Part shown: positions 52,303-61,700 of the stretch, piece by piece
Layout: the number at the start of each line of letters is the position of its first letter
Position numbering within the stretch: position 1 is the first letter of the stretch
Position numbers and translations under genes: made by a program
Notes under the pieces: generated by a model
The model's input: the letters and a program-made list of their open reading frames with translations, nothing else
Databases searched by the model: none
What the model was told of the DNA's origin: nothing
DNA from: Treponema ruminis
Lineage (GTDB): Bacteria > Spirochaetota > Spirochaetia > Treponematales > Treponemataceae
NCBI GenBank assembly: GCA_017161305.1
Contig: CP031518.1
Coordinates: 2,356,001-2,420,000 of the forward strand
Direction of reading: 5' to 3'
DNA length: 64,000 nt

Positions 52303-55300
52303 TGTCTTTGTCACCGCGGGCAGCGACCGGCTGACGGCCACCGCGACCAACAGCGCTCAAGCGACCGCCGTCAACGCCGTATTTCTTGAGTTTTTCGCGA
52401 ACGAATTCTGCTCGTTCTTTAGAAAGTGGCTCAAGTGCGAGACCGTGCTTGTTAGTTGTTTCCTCTTCTTCGGTTCCAGTAACAGAGTTTGCGTGACCTT
52501 CAACAGTGACAGTGTAGTTCTTGAACTTGTTAAGAATCTGAGCAATTCGTTTGAGGATTCGCTCGTTGTTCTTAGCCTGTGCCTCTGTGATTCCAGGTTT
52601 TGTAACCTTGCCGTTACCGTCAACAACCTGAACACCGAAGTCAGCTGCATCCTGACGGAAGATAATAGAAGGAACTGCCATTTTGAGTACGTCGCCGACA
52701 CGGATAACAAGAATATCAATCTCGATTTTGCCCTCGACTGTGCTTGTCATGCCAAGTGTGTCAGTTACAGTGAATGTGTAAGGATAATCCATAGCAGACT
52801 GAACCAATTCACCGTTCTTACCGCGACCGTCCCAAATGATTCGTTCTGTAATAGAAGATTTTCCGCTTGTTGACCAGAACGGCTTGTTGTTCGGGTCCTT
52901 AATCTGGAATGACCAGCTCTTGAGAGGAACTACGTCATTGCCCTTAAGCTGAATGTAGAGGTCGTCGTTCTCACCATCGTTATCAGGAGAGAAGTACTGA
53001 GGAGCAGTTTTGACTGTGAGCTGAGGTGGAGTTACAGAGCAGATGAACAATGAAGAATTAACATCAACTTCGTTACCCTTTGCATAAGTCATCTTGAGGT
53101 TTGCTACAAATGCGCCCTCTACGACTTTTCCGTCTGAACCAAGTCCGTCCCATGTGATTTCAGCAGGCATGTCTTTCTGATCTTTGTCTGACCAAGATTT
53201 AACAGTCTTGCCTTCTGGAGTTACGATTGAAACGCTCCATGATTCAACACCGTCTTTGAGTGACGGGCGGAGGGAAAGTTTCTGAGTTTCGAGGAAGCCG
53301 TCTCCGTTCGGGCTGAATGCGTCATGCTCAACAGTGAGGTAAGCCTTTGCCTCGCGGTTATCAACTGTGATGTTTGCGATTTCTGCACTACCCTTGTTGC
53401 CGGCTGCATCCTCAGAAGCGAATACGATTTTGTATGTGCCGTCTGCAACCTTGTTGCCAGAAGCATCTGTACCGTTCCATTCTACGCTTGAAGGAACCTT
53501 GCCCTGCCATGTGTATGAGCGGACAACTTCGTTCTTTGAGTCGAGGATGTTTGCAGTCCATTTTTCTTCGCTTGAAGTTTCAGCTGCAATCTTAAGAATA
53601 TCCTTTTTGCCGTCACCGTCAGGAGAGAACAATGTGTACGGGCTTGAAAGCTTGACGCTCGGAGCTACAGTATCAATGATGAATGCCTGTGTAGAAGTCT
53701 TTGCCTCGCTACCGTTTGTAGATTTTGTTGCAAGGCTTGCTACGTATTTGCCGTCATCACAGCGTGAGCCGCTTGAAGCAAGGCCGTTCCATGTGATTGA
53801 TGCAGGAAGTGAAGAGCCGCTCTGAGTCCATACTGTTTCACCTGAAGCATTTTTGATTTCAACTGTGTACTCGTTGATTGAGCTTCCAGCCTTTACGACA
53901 GGTGTGAGCTTTACAGAAGACTTAGACTTGTCTGCGCCAGCCGGATTGAATGCTGTCGGAGCAACTGCAAGCAGGAGTTCAGTTTTGCTTGTATCAAGAG
54001 TGATTTCATTGATAAGGGTTTCAGAAGAGTTTCCGGCCAAATCAGTTGCAGAAAGCACGTATTTGTATTTTCCGTCTGCTGCAAGTGATGAAGAAGAATC
54101 GAGACCGTCCCAAACAACTGTGTCAGGAGCAAAAGCACCGAAATCAAACTCACGGATTGTCTTTCCTTCTGAATCGATGATTTTACCAGTCCAGTTTTCT
54201 ACAGGTGAGCCAGAATCAGCAGCGATGTCCTGTGTGATGACCATTGTGTCCAGGTTGCCGTCGCCATCCGGTGAGAATGTCGGGCTAGACTGCTTGATTT
54301 TTGCAACCGGTGGAGTTTTATCCAAAGTGAATTCCGGAGATTTTACTACGTCAGGTTCGAAACCGTTTGAGTATTTTGCAGTTACGACAGCCTGATAAAG
54401 GCCTTCTGGAGCGTCTGATCCAGAATCTGTTTTGCCGTCGAATGTAATGCGGTCCGGAGGATTTGATTTTCCTGCGAATGTCTTAACGGTATTTCCTTTT
54501 GCATCAGTGATTTTTACAGCCCATTCGTTGAGCTTGTTGACTGATTTTGCATCTGGAACAGGAATCTTAACATTGAAAGAAATAGTGTCGTTGATTCCGT
54601 TGCCGTTTGGTGAGAAGAATTTGCTTCCTGCGATTGAAATGTTTGTTGCAGGTTTGTCAGCAGAATAGATGATGTTTGAAATTGCTGCAGGAGCCGAAAC
54701 GTTGCCGGCACGGTCAGTTGCAGAAATTTTGTATGAGTATACGCCGTCTGGAAGAGGTGCGCCCTTGTCGTCGGCACCGTTCCATTCAAAGCTCAAAGGA
54801 GCGCTTGTAGTCCATTTGTATGAGCGGACGACCTTGCCTGTTGAATCAGCAAAAACAGCGTTCCATTCGTCTTCCTCAGAACCAGTCTGCTTAACAGCGA
54901 GAACAGGTTTTGCACCCTCGCCGAAGATTTTTTCGTTGTTTGAAGGCTGAGTCAAATCAATCTCTGGCGGAGTATTATCAACTACTACTGCAAGTTTTTT
55001 TGTTGTGGCAGAGTTGCCGTTGTCATCAGTAGCAGTCATATAATAGAAGTAATTTCCATCAGGAGCTACTTCACCGTCATCCATTACACCATTCCACATG
55101 ATTGAAGATGGAATTGTAACGCCTGATTTTGGAGTGAAAAGTGCTTTCCAGAAAGTCTTGAAAGTGATTCGAGTCTCGCGCTTTTCCTTGTTTCCGATTG
55201 TGCGGACAACCTGACCTTTTTCATTTTCGATGATGAGGGACCAGTCCTTTACATATCGTCTGTCCTTAATTTTTACCGGAACGTCCAGAACATCCTGTTT

Positions 55301-55399
55301 ACCATCGTTGTTTGGAGAGATGTAGACAGTTCCCTTTTCTGCGAATGCAAAAGCAGAAACGAGGGCAAGAGCCGCCAATGTAACTAAAGATTTTTTCAT
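52259..55399 (-). CDS. OmpA-family protein with multiple FlgD/Ig-like repeats
   Basis: 1046 residues; signal peptide ending AFAE. About nine Ig-like units of roughly 100 residues, each with an SPNxDG/SPDGDG-type loop (ISPNNDG, FSPNGNG, FSPDGDG, FSPNGDG, FSPDNDG), typical of FlgD-Ig or calcium-binding loops, and DG..YxYxxxAxDxAGN strands. C-terminal OmpA domain (from about 920) with TVEGHANS and LSKERAEFVREKLKKYGV, which binds peptidoglycan. Probably spans from the outer membrane to the wall. Follows the beta-barrel gene by 1 nt. Confidence 0.93.
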   Translation of the reverse strand: MKKSLVTLAALALVSAFAFAEKGTVYISPNNDGKQDVLDVPVKIKDRRYVKDWSLIIENEKGQVVRTIGNKEKRETRITFKTFWKALFTPKSGVTIPSSIMWNGVMDDGEVAPDGNYFYYMTATDDNGNSATTKKLAVVVDNTPPEIDLTQPSNNEKIFGEGAKPVLAVKQTGSEEDEWNAVFADSTGKVVRSYKWTTSAPLSFEWNGADDKGAPLPDGVYSYKISATDRAGNVSAPAAISNIIYSADKPATNISIAGSKFFSPNGNGINDTISFNVKIPVPDAKSVNKLNEWAVKITDAKGNTVKTFAGKSNPPDRITFDGKTDSGSDAPEGLYQAVVTAKYSNGFEPDVVKSPEFTLDKTPPVAKIKQSSPTFSPDGDGNLDTMVITQDIAADSGSPVENWTGKIIDSEGKTIREFDFGAFAPDTVVWDGLDSSSSLAADGKYKYVLSATDLAGNSSETLINEITLDTSKTELLLAVAPTAFNPAGADKSKSSVKLTPVVKAGSSINEYTVEIKNASGETVWTQSGSSLPASITWNGLASSGSRCDDGKYVASLATKSTNGSEAKTSTQAFIIDTVAPSVKLSSPYTLFSPDGDGKKDILKIAAETSSEEKWTANILDSKNEVVRSYTWQGKVPSSVEWNGTDASGNKVADGTYKIVFASEDAAGNKGSAEIANITVDNREAKAYLTVEHDAFSPNGDGFLETQKLSLRPSLKDGVESWSVSIVTPEGKTVKSWSDKDQKDMPAEITWDGLGSDGKVVEGAFVANLKMTYAKGNEVDVNSSLFICSVTPPQLTVKTAPQYFSPDNDGENDDLYIQLKGNDVVPLKSWSFQIKDPNNKPFWSTSGKSSITERIIWDGRGKNGELVQSAMDYPYTFTVTDTLGMTSTVEGKIEIDILVIRVGDVLKMAVPSIIFRQDAADFGVQVVDGNGKVTKPGITEAQAKNNERILKRIAQILNKFKNYTVTVEGHANSVTGTEEEETTNKHGLALEPLSKERAEFVREKLKKYGVDGGRLSAVGRGGRQPVAARGDKDNAWKNRRVEFILKK

Positions 55400-55400
55400 C

Positions 55401-56507
55401 TTACTGATCCCCCCACATTGTGATTTCCGGAGCCTTTGTATCTGCAAGACCGAGGTTCAATACAGCACCAGCGCTCACGGCATTAACGTTTTTGTACATC
55501 TGCTTCCATGCGCCTGAAACAGTCATGTCGCTCTGATCCCAGCCCTTGTTAGACAGGTAAGAGCCCTGTGAAGAATTGAAAATGAATTTGAAGCTTACGC
55601 CGACTGACGGCATGATGTTCTTTGAGCCGTTGGCAAATTCCTGGGCATCAAATTCCCATGAAGAAGAAACTTTGATTGAATCCCAGAACTGAAGCTGAAG
55701 ACCTAAGTCAGCAACGAAATCCTGGAAGAATGGATAAGACAAATCCAAAGAAACTCCGAGGTCCATGATGTCAGTGCGGAGCATTGTAGCTGCGAAACCT
55801 GTGCGGATTGTACAGATTCCTGGCCATGGAGTTGATTCCTCAGAAGAACTCATGTCATTGTCTCTGATTGCCTTTGCAGTTTTAATTCCCAAAGTTTTAT
55901 CGCTTTTTGAATAAACTTTACCGAGGTTTGTCATTGCCACACCAAAGCGGACGTTCTGCATGAAAGCAAGGTCGCCGTGATTGTAGTAAGCGCCAAAAGC
56001 GAGGTTTGCAGTCCAGTCAGAATCAACCCAGTCGCCATAAAGAAGACCGAAATTTGCGTTCATGCCAACTGAAACCTGATCAGTGATGTCTTTTGCAAGA
56101 CCGCCTGTAAAGTTGAGGGAATCGCCGATCGGCATGTCGAAAGCCTGTGTCCAAACGCCCTGGAAAAGAAGTGTTGAAACACACCAGCGTGAAGGAATAA
56201 GGAGAGCTCCCTGAAAACCTTCACCGAGGGAATGGCCGCCGTAAGGATCATCTGTATTAGAATTGATGAACAAAGTTCCGGCTACATCCAGAGTGATTCG
56301 CTGCTCCCAGGCTGTGAGAGCAGGATTGTTGACGATAGAAGCGGGTGTGACACCAAAGATACCACCACCAGCAGCAGAATGCGCGCCTGTCAAAAGCTGA
56401 GGTTCTGTAAGACGAAGAACGTTCTGGCCTCCTGCAGGCGGGTTGTAAGCAAACAAATTCGAGCCGAGCAATAAAGCTGCGAATGCTGCACCCAAAATTT
56501 TTTTCAT
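55401..56507 (-). CDS. Outer-membrane beta-barrel protein (UPF0164/PorV-like)
   Basis: 368 residues from the ATG at 56507 (GGAGG site). Signal peptide (ends LFAY), then NNPALTAWEQRITLDVAG and GLLYGDWVDSD-type alternating strands. N-terminal pattern (asparagine-proline-alanine 'NPA' start, then repeated amphipathic strands) resembles the UPF0164/PorV group common in treponemes. In one operon with the OmpA-family protein. Its 5' leader contains a perfect hairpin right before the ribosome site. Confidence 0.8.
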   Translation of the reverse strand: MKKILGAAFAALLLGSNLFAYNPPAGGQNVLRLTEPQLLTGAHSAAGGGIFGVTPASIVNNPALTAWEQRITLDVAGTLFINSNTDDPYGGHSLGEGFQGALLIPSRWCVSTLLFQGVWTQAFDMPIGDSLNFTGGLAKDITDQVSVGMNANFGLLYGDWVDSDWTANLAFGAYYNHGDLAFMQNVRFGVAMTNLGKVYSKSDKTLGIKTAKAIRDNDMSSSEESTPWPGICTIRTGFAATMLRTDIMDLGVSLDLSYPFFQDFVADLGLQLQFWDSIKVSSSWEFDAQEFANGSKNIMPSVGVSFKFIFNSSQGSYLSNKGWDQSDMTVSGAWKQMYKNVNAVSAGAVLNLGLADTKAPEITMWGDQ

Positions 56508-56519
56508 AAAAATCCTCCA

Positions 56520-56539
56520 AGCCCATGAAAGCATGGGCT
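56520..56539 (-). promoter_or_regulatory. Leader hairpin next to the ribosome-binding site
   Basis: AGCCCATG-x4-CATGGGCT, perfect 8-bp stem with a 4-nt loop, in the 5' leader of the barrel gene. It ends 1 nt before the GGAGG motif (56518-56514), so it may protect the mRNA or modulate translation. Confidence 0.6.
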
Positions 56540-56561
56540 CCCATTTTTTAAGAATATTAAA

Positions 56562-56590
56562 ATCATAGCAAAAAAAAATATGTTTGTCAT
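56562..56590 (-). promoter_or_regulatory. Promoter with T9 tract in the spacer
   Basis: ATGACA (56590-56585) and TATGAT (56567-56562), each 5/6, 17 bp apart. The spacer includes nine T on the minus strand (56578-56570). Drives the barrel/OmpA operon. Confidence 0.7.
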
Positions 56591-56640
56591 TAAAACAGTC
56601 AAGTATCTTCTATAAAGTTGCTGAAAATCACATAAAGCAT

Positions 56641-56669
56641 TTGACTTTATAGCGTTTATTTAGCATATT
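56641..56669 (+). promoter_or_regulatory. Promoter of the DUF5312-like gene, leaderless candidate
   Basis: TTGACT (56641-56646), 17 bp, CATATT (56664-56669), then 6 nt to the ATG at 56676. No Shine-Dalgarno site. Confidence 0.55.
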
Positions 56670-56675
56670 TAAAGT

Positions 56676-58211
56676 ATGTCAAATAAGGAATCTATATTTC
56701 ATAAATTGCTCGATACGCTGATTGGCGGCAAAGACGTTGACGCGGCAAAAAAGAAGCAGCTCAAGAATATTGCTAAAACACTCTCAAAAACTCATTTCAA
56801 ATTTTACAAGCCGGGTTCAGATCAGGCCCTTCCGGTCATGGGTAAATTCTTTTTTGATTTATACAAGGCCCTTTCAAGCTGTCAGGTTTTATTCAACAGC
56901 CAGCCCAATCCAAACTACTACAAGGATGTCTCAATAAACTTCGGTCTGTCAGAAGCACAAAAGGCTCTGGTGGAAGAACTTTCAGAAGAGGCAATCGTTG
57001 AAAATTCAAAGAAGATGCAGTTTGCCCAGCTCAAGGAAAAAGTAAAGGCAGACATTTCAGCTTTCACAGGCGAATTCGATCAGGCAAAGATTCAAATGAT
57101 TGACGGTCTTTACCAGAAGATCCTTCTTTTCAAATCATTCTGTACTTTCGACTATTACTTTATCCTCAAAAAATTTGACTCAACAATCCGCGAAAACGAA
57201 TTTACCAAAACACCAAAATTCAACCCGATTGATGCCTCATACATCGCAGAAGACCTCAAGGACTTCCTTACAGTCCTCTACACTCTTCCAATCGGCGAAG
57301 ACTGGACCAGCGTCCTCCAGCTGTTAAAAGCAATGAGGGGCGGCAACGAACCAATCAAGGCTGGTCAGCTGGCAAAAATCCTGGCCCGCCTCAATCAAAT
57401 CCGCACTTCCCGCGTTTTTGAAATGATTATCCAGCTCAGCACAAAAAATCCGCTTTACGAAGTTAAATACGAAGAAAAACGGGAGCAGATTGTCGAAGGC
57501 TTCATCGACAAAATCAAGAATGAAGCTCAGACAACCCTCAAAAAAATCGAAAACGCACAAAAGAATTCAAAGGCCGACGGTCTTCTCAAGCAGATTTTCG
57601 GCACCACAGATATTTCTGCCCTCCAGCACTACACTGATGAGCAGAGCGCCTACTTCCTCAAAAAGAATCTGGGTGGCTTCGAATACACAAAACCACTCAA
57701 TTACCTCAAAGCTTTCCTTCTTGAATATGTAAAACGAGATGTAAGGCAGTACGCAGACCTGGTTCTTGTCCGCGGAAAATGGGCAACTTCACCTCTCACG
57801 GCTGAAATGAGCGACGCATACAATGCAATTCTTGAATACTCAGAAAAAATCACCCTCTTTGACAAGGCACTTTCCGAAGAAGAAGGTGAATACGGCAAAA
57901 AGCTCAAAACTTTGCTCCCTCGCGCAGACCGAGACAAAGAGGCTGCAAACATCATCAGGACAACCTTGCGCGACAACAACGCAATCGCCCGTGAATATAT
58001 TGTGAGCGCAACAAGACAGCTGATTCTCTTTGCAAAGACAACAAAGCTTCTTATCGAGGATTATCAGAAACAGCGTCCTGAATTAATGACAAACTGGAAG
58101 GAACTTGAACGATTCGCCGAAACTCCAATCAAGGAACTGGGCGTAAACGTCTACAAAAAGATTTATCTGGTAGTTCAGCTCATGCAGGGGCTGGTCGGAA
58201 ACGGCGCTTAG
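56676..58211 (+). CDS. DUF5312-like spirochaete protein
   Basis: 511 residues, soluble, helical, charged. I recognise it as of the DUF5312 type, which is known mainly from spirochaetes; function unknown. N-terminus LLDTLIGGKDVDAAKK, FYKPGSDQALPVMGKFFFDLY, and a C-terminal RPELMTNWKELERFAETP. No membrane segment or catalytic motif. Monocistronic, convergent with the prepilin-peptidase-like gene with 2 nt between. Confidence 0.7.
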   Translation: MSNKESIFHKLLDTLIGGKDVDAAKKKQLKNIAKTLSKTHFKFYKPGSDQALPVMGKFFFDLYKALSSCQVLFNSQPNPNYYKDVSINFGLSEAQKALVEELSEEAIVENSKKMQFAQLKEKVKADISAFTGEFDQAKIQMIDGLYQKILLFKSFCTFDYYFILKKFDSTIRENEFTKTPKFNPIDASYIAEDLKDFLTVLYTLPIGEDWTSVLQLLKAMRGGNEPIKAGQLAKILARLNQIRTSRVFEMIIQLSTKNPLYEVKYEEKREQIVEGFIDKIKNEAQTTLKKIENAQKNSKADGLLKQIFGTTDISALQHYTDEQSAYFLKKNLGGFEYTKPLNYLKAFLLEYVKRDVRQYADLVLVRGKWATSPLTAEMSDAYNAILEYSEKITLFDKALSEEEGEYGKKLKTLLPRADRDKEAANIIRTTLRDNNAIAREYIVSATRQLILFAKTTKLLIEDYQKQRPELMTNWKELERFAETPIKELGVNVYKKIYLVVQLMQGLVGNGA

Positions 58212-58213
58212 GA

Positions 58214-58696
58214 TTAGGCAATTACCCAAAAGAGCAGCATTGAAAGCACAGAACCGGCAGTAATAAATGGTACGAAGGGTATCGCAAAAATCGGTCTGTG
58301 CACAATCTGCTGTTTTTTAAATTTCTGGATTGCGGCCAAAAACAAATAATAAAGCACGCCAAGCAGGGCCGCAAAGACCGTGGCAATTATGTTCATATAA
58401 AAACCTGTATACAAGGCAGAAAAAATCCCAAAAAACAGATCACCGAAGCCCAGGCCCCCGGCTGTAAGCACGCGGGTCGAAAAATAAATCAAAAAAGATG
58501 TTGCCAGGGCAAAAGCCATATTCTTCAAGAGCGGAATAAAAGCCCCGGAAAAGAGGCCGAATCTCGTGCCAAGAATGCAAATTGCCCCGAAAGCAAGACT
58601 GGGCAGGGAAATACGGAATTTCCTGGCATCCATAAAAGACATGGGAATTGCAAAAACAAGATAAACCGCACTGAGAATAAGCAGATTTTTATTCAT
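58214..58696 (-). CDS. Prepilin-peptidase-like (A24) membrane protein
   Basis: 160 residues with five to six hydrophobic helices. The A24 aspartic site is present: first Asp in SFMDARKFRI, second in GGLGFGDLFFG. It has only the peptidase half, without the N-terminal methylase domain, like archaeal or Tad-type peptidases. No pilin genes nearby. AGGA ribosome site. Follows the acidic protein gene by 9 nt. Confidence 0.8.
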   Translation of the reverse strand: MNKNLLILSAVYLVFAIPMSFMDARKFRISLPSLAFGAICILGTRFGLFSGAFIPLLKNMAFALATSFLIYFSTRVLTAGGLGFGDLFFGIFSALYTGFYMNIIATVFAALLGVLYYLFLAAIQKFKKQQIVHRPIFAIPFVPFITAGSVLSMLLFWVIA

Positions 58697-58705
58697 CAAT
58701 AATTC

Positions 58706-61700
58706 CTAGTAAAGAATTGAATCAACGAGTCTTTTAAATTCCATGTTCAAAGAGATTCTTGAATCAGACTTTGGCATTTCTGTTACATGGAAAGTACCGT
58801 CAGAATCCTGTACGATAGCATCAGGGATATCTACAAGCTCTGCAAGCTGAGTATTTGAATTTGAAGCGAATTGTGTAAACATAAAAGGCATATTTTTCTC
58901 CAGTTCTTCAAGATCTTCGACATCGGAATCATCATCAAGTTCCTCAATTGCCGGGTAATCTTGATTGTCGGCATTTTCATCTGAATCATTTAGGAATTCT
59001 TCATTTATTTCGTCAATTTTTTCATTTTTCTGATCGGCGACTTCTTCCAGAGTCTCAGGCTCAAGTTCTTCGGCTTCAATTTCCTCTGGTTCAAGTTCTT
59101 CAGCTTCCAGTTCTTCCAGCTCAATTGCCTCTGCTTCAACTTCCTCAGCTTCAAGTTCGTCTGCTTCCAGCTCTTCAAGCAGCTCGGCGCTATCGTCCGC
59201 GTTTTCCTCAGCCCTCTTTTCAAGGTTCAGCAGTTCGACGTTCTCAAAGAAATGACCGCTTTCCGTTATGTCAGTCTGGGCCTCTTCCTCATACATTTTT
59301 TCATCAGAATCGTCTTCATCGAGGAAAGAATAATCAACCGGCGCCGCTACAAAATTATCCGCAACGGAATCGTCAGTTTCCTCAAAGAAAATTTCTGAAG
59401 TTGGAACGCCAAATTCAATTTTTTCAAGCAGAGACTCGTCTTTATAAATGTCATCGTCCGGATCAACGTTATTATCCATCAAGTGAGGAAGATAAAAATC
59501 AGCGTCCAGAGTTTCGGTATCATCTTTTTTCTGCGTCGGATCAAAAACTTCAAGCTCTTCAAGTTCGTTGTCCGACGCATCAATTGCCAGGGCGACTTCC
59601 TTAAGCTTTTCAATGTCGTGCATTTCAGAAGCAGACAGTTTTCGGCTCAAACCAGAAGAATCAAGCTCGACATCGTCATTATCCGTCCAGCGGGGAGCCC
59701 GTTCAGGAAGGGCGGCCAGAGTTTTCGCCATGTCGACGTCCCTCTCTTCCTTCTCAGAGACTTCAGGGAGCATTTCAAGCTCTTCCTCGAATTTATGCTT
59801 CAAGTCTTCTTCGGTTACAGTAGAGAATTTTGTCGGCGTAGAATCGTCAATCTCGGAGCGGCCGTCACCAAAGCGAAGTTCTTCGTTAAAATCAGTGATT
59901 GGCTCCAGCTCCTCGCTTATCCGGGCTTCGGTATCAGCGGCTTCGGTCTCTGGAACTTCTTCAAGGGCTTCAACTTCCTCGGCATCATCAAGCTCAGCGG
60001 GTTCGGCTTCATCTAAGTCTTCGAGTGCTTCCGCTTCTTCTATTTCTTCGACTGATTCGACATCTTCAACTTCATCAAGTGTCTCAACGTCTTCAAGTTC
60101 TTCCGGCTCGTCTGGTTCAGCATCCGCTACTTCTTCGACATCAGAAAGTTCTTCCACATCCTCTGCCTCTGGTATTTCTTCAACGCTTTCTGCGTCTTCT
60201 ACTTCTTCAACGGCTTCGGCGTCTTCTATTTCTTCAACTTCATCAAGTGTCTCAACGTCTTCAAGTTCTTCCGGCTCGTCTGGTTCAGCATCCGTTACTT
60301 CTTCGACATCAGAAAGTTCTTCCACATCCTCTGCTTCTGAAACTTCTTCTACAACTTCCGCTTCCTCGATTTCTTCTACGGATTCAGCTTCTTCTGCATC
60401 ATCGAGTGCTTCAACATCTTCAAGCTCTTCCGGTTCGGCAGGTTCAGCTTCCGCTACTTCTTCAACGCTTTCTGCATCTTCTATTTCTTCAACTGATTCA
60501 ACATCTTCTACATCTTCAACGGCTTCGGCGTCTTCTATTTCTTCGACTGATTCGACATCTTCAACTTCATCAAGTGCCTCGACTTCATCCAGTTCTTCCG
60601 GCTCGGCTGGTTCAGCGTCCGCAACTTCTTCAACATCAGAAAGCTCTTCCACATCCTCTGCTTCCGCTACTTCTTCAACGCTTTCTGCATCTTCTATTTC
60701 TTCAACTGATTCAATTTCTTCTACATCATCGAGTGCTTCAACTTCTTCAAGTTCTTCCGGCTCCGCGGCCTCATCCTTACTGATTGCTAATTGCTCATTG
60801 CTGATATTTTTCGGCTGGCTTGCTGCTTCATGTGACGCTTCCTTGACCTGGACCGCGTTAATCTGGATTTTTCCATTTTCAAGGATGTCTTCAAGCGACG
60901 AGCGGACTATTTTTTTGAGTTCATCGGCATCAATTGCGGCGGCAGGCATGGCTCCACCGATTGCACGGAGGGGATTTTCACCAAATGAGGCCAGCATTTC
61001 CTGCCAGTAGCTTTCAAAAATCGACTTGAATTCGGCGGCGTGTTTTTCGCCTTTTTTGCCCAGGGATTTTAAAATACGCCTTTCGAGTACAGGTTTCTGC
61101 TCGGCAAGATAGGCCTCACTTTTTTCGTCGCCCATTTTCTGGTAACTGATGAAAAATTCATTCTCATAGCGGCGGATTTTGTCACGAATCACGACGATGT
61201 CATCATGCTTAAAGCTCAAAATCAGGAAAATCGCAAGATAAAGTGTGACAAAGGCCGTGGCAAGAAGCAAAATTCGAATATAGGGCGGAAATTTCAGCTC
61301 ACTTTCGTCGTAAAGAAAGGTAATGAAGCCCAAATCTTCGCGGGGACTCTTATATGAGAAGGCACAGAGGGAATTATTTTTTGATTCATCAAGAATATTT
61401 GAATCAGAATTGTCGTCCGCGTTTATTTTCCAGAAGTTTTCACCGCCGGCCCGCCATTTTTTTAGGATTTCCTGGCGGATTGACGACTGACCGTAATTAG
61501 GAAGGCCGAAAACAAAGCCTCCGAAGCCGGCAAAGGTCTTTCCTGCCTGAGGAAGTTCCGTAAGAAGACTTGCAAAGCCCTTTATGTCAATGAGGTTTCG
61601 GTTATACAAAAAGTGACTGAAATTTACCGGGTCACAATAGAACAAAATACTTCCAGAATATTCATTTTCAGAGTTATAAAAAGGAAAGGAAAATATTATC

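Noticed and set aside
59941-60770. Possible CRISPR array
   Set aside because: Repeats are long, in frame and coding, with no regular unique spacers and no cas genes.
59899-60783. 294-residue Leu-rich frame on the plus strand
   Set aside because: Another shadow of the same repeat region in a different frame.
59568-61010. 480-residue Ser-rich open frame on the plus strand
   Set aside because: It is the antisense of Glu/Asp/Val codons in the acidic repeat gene; no ribosome site and pure low complexity.
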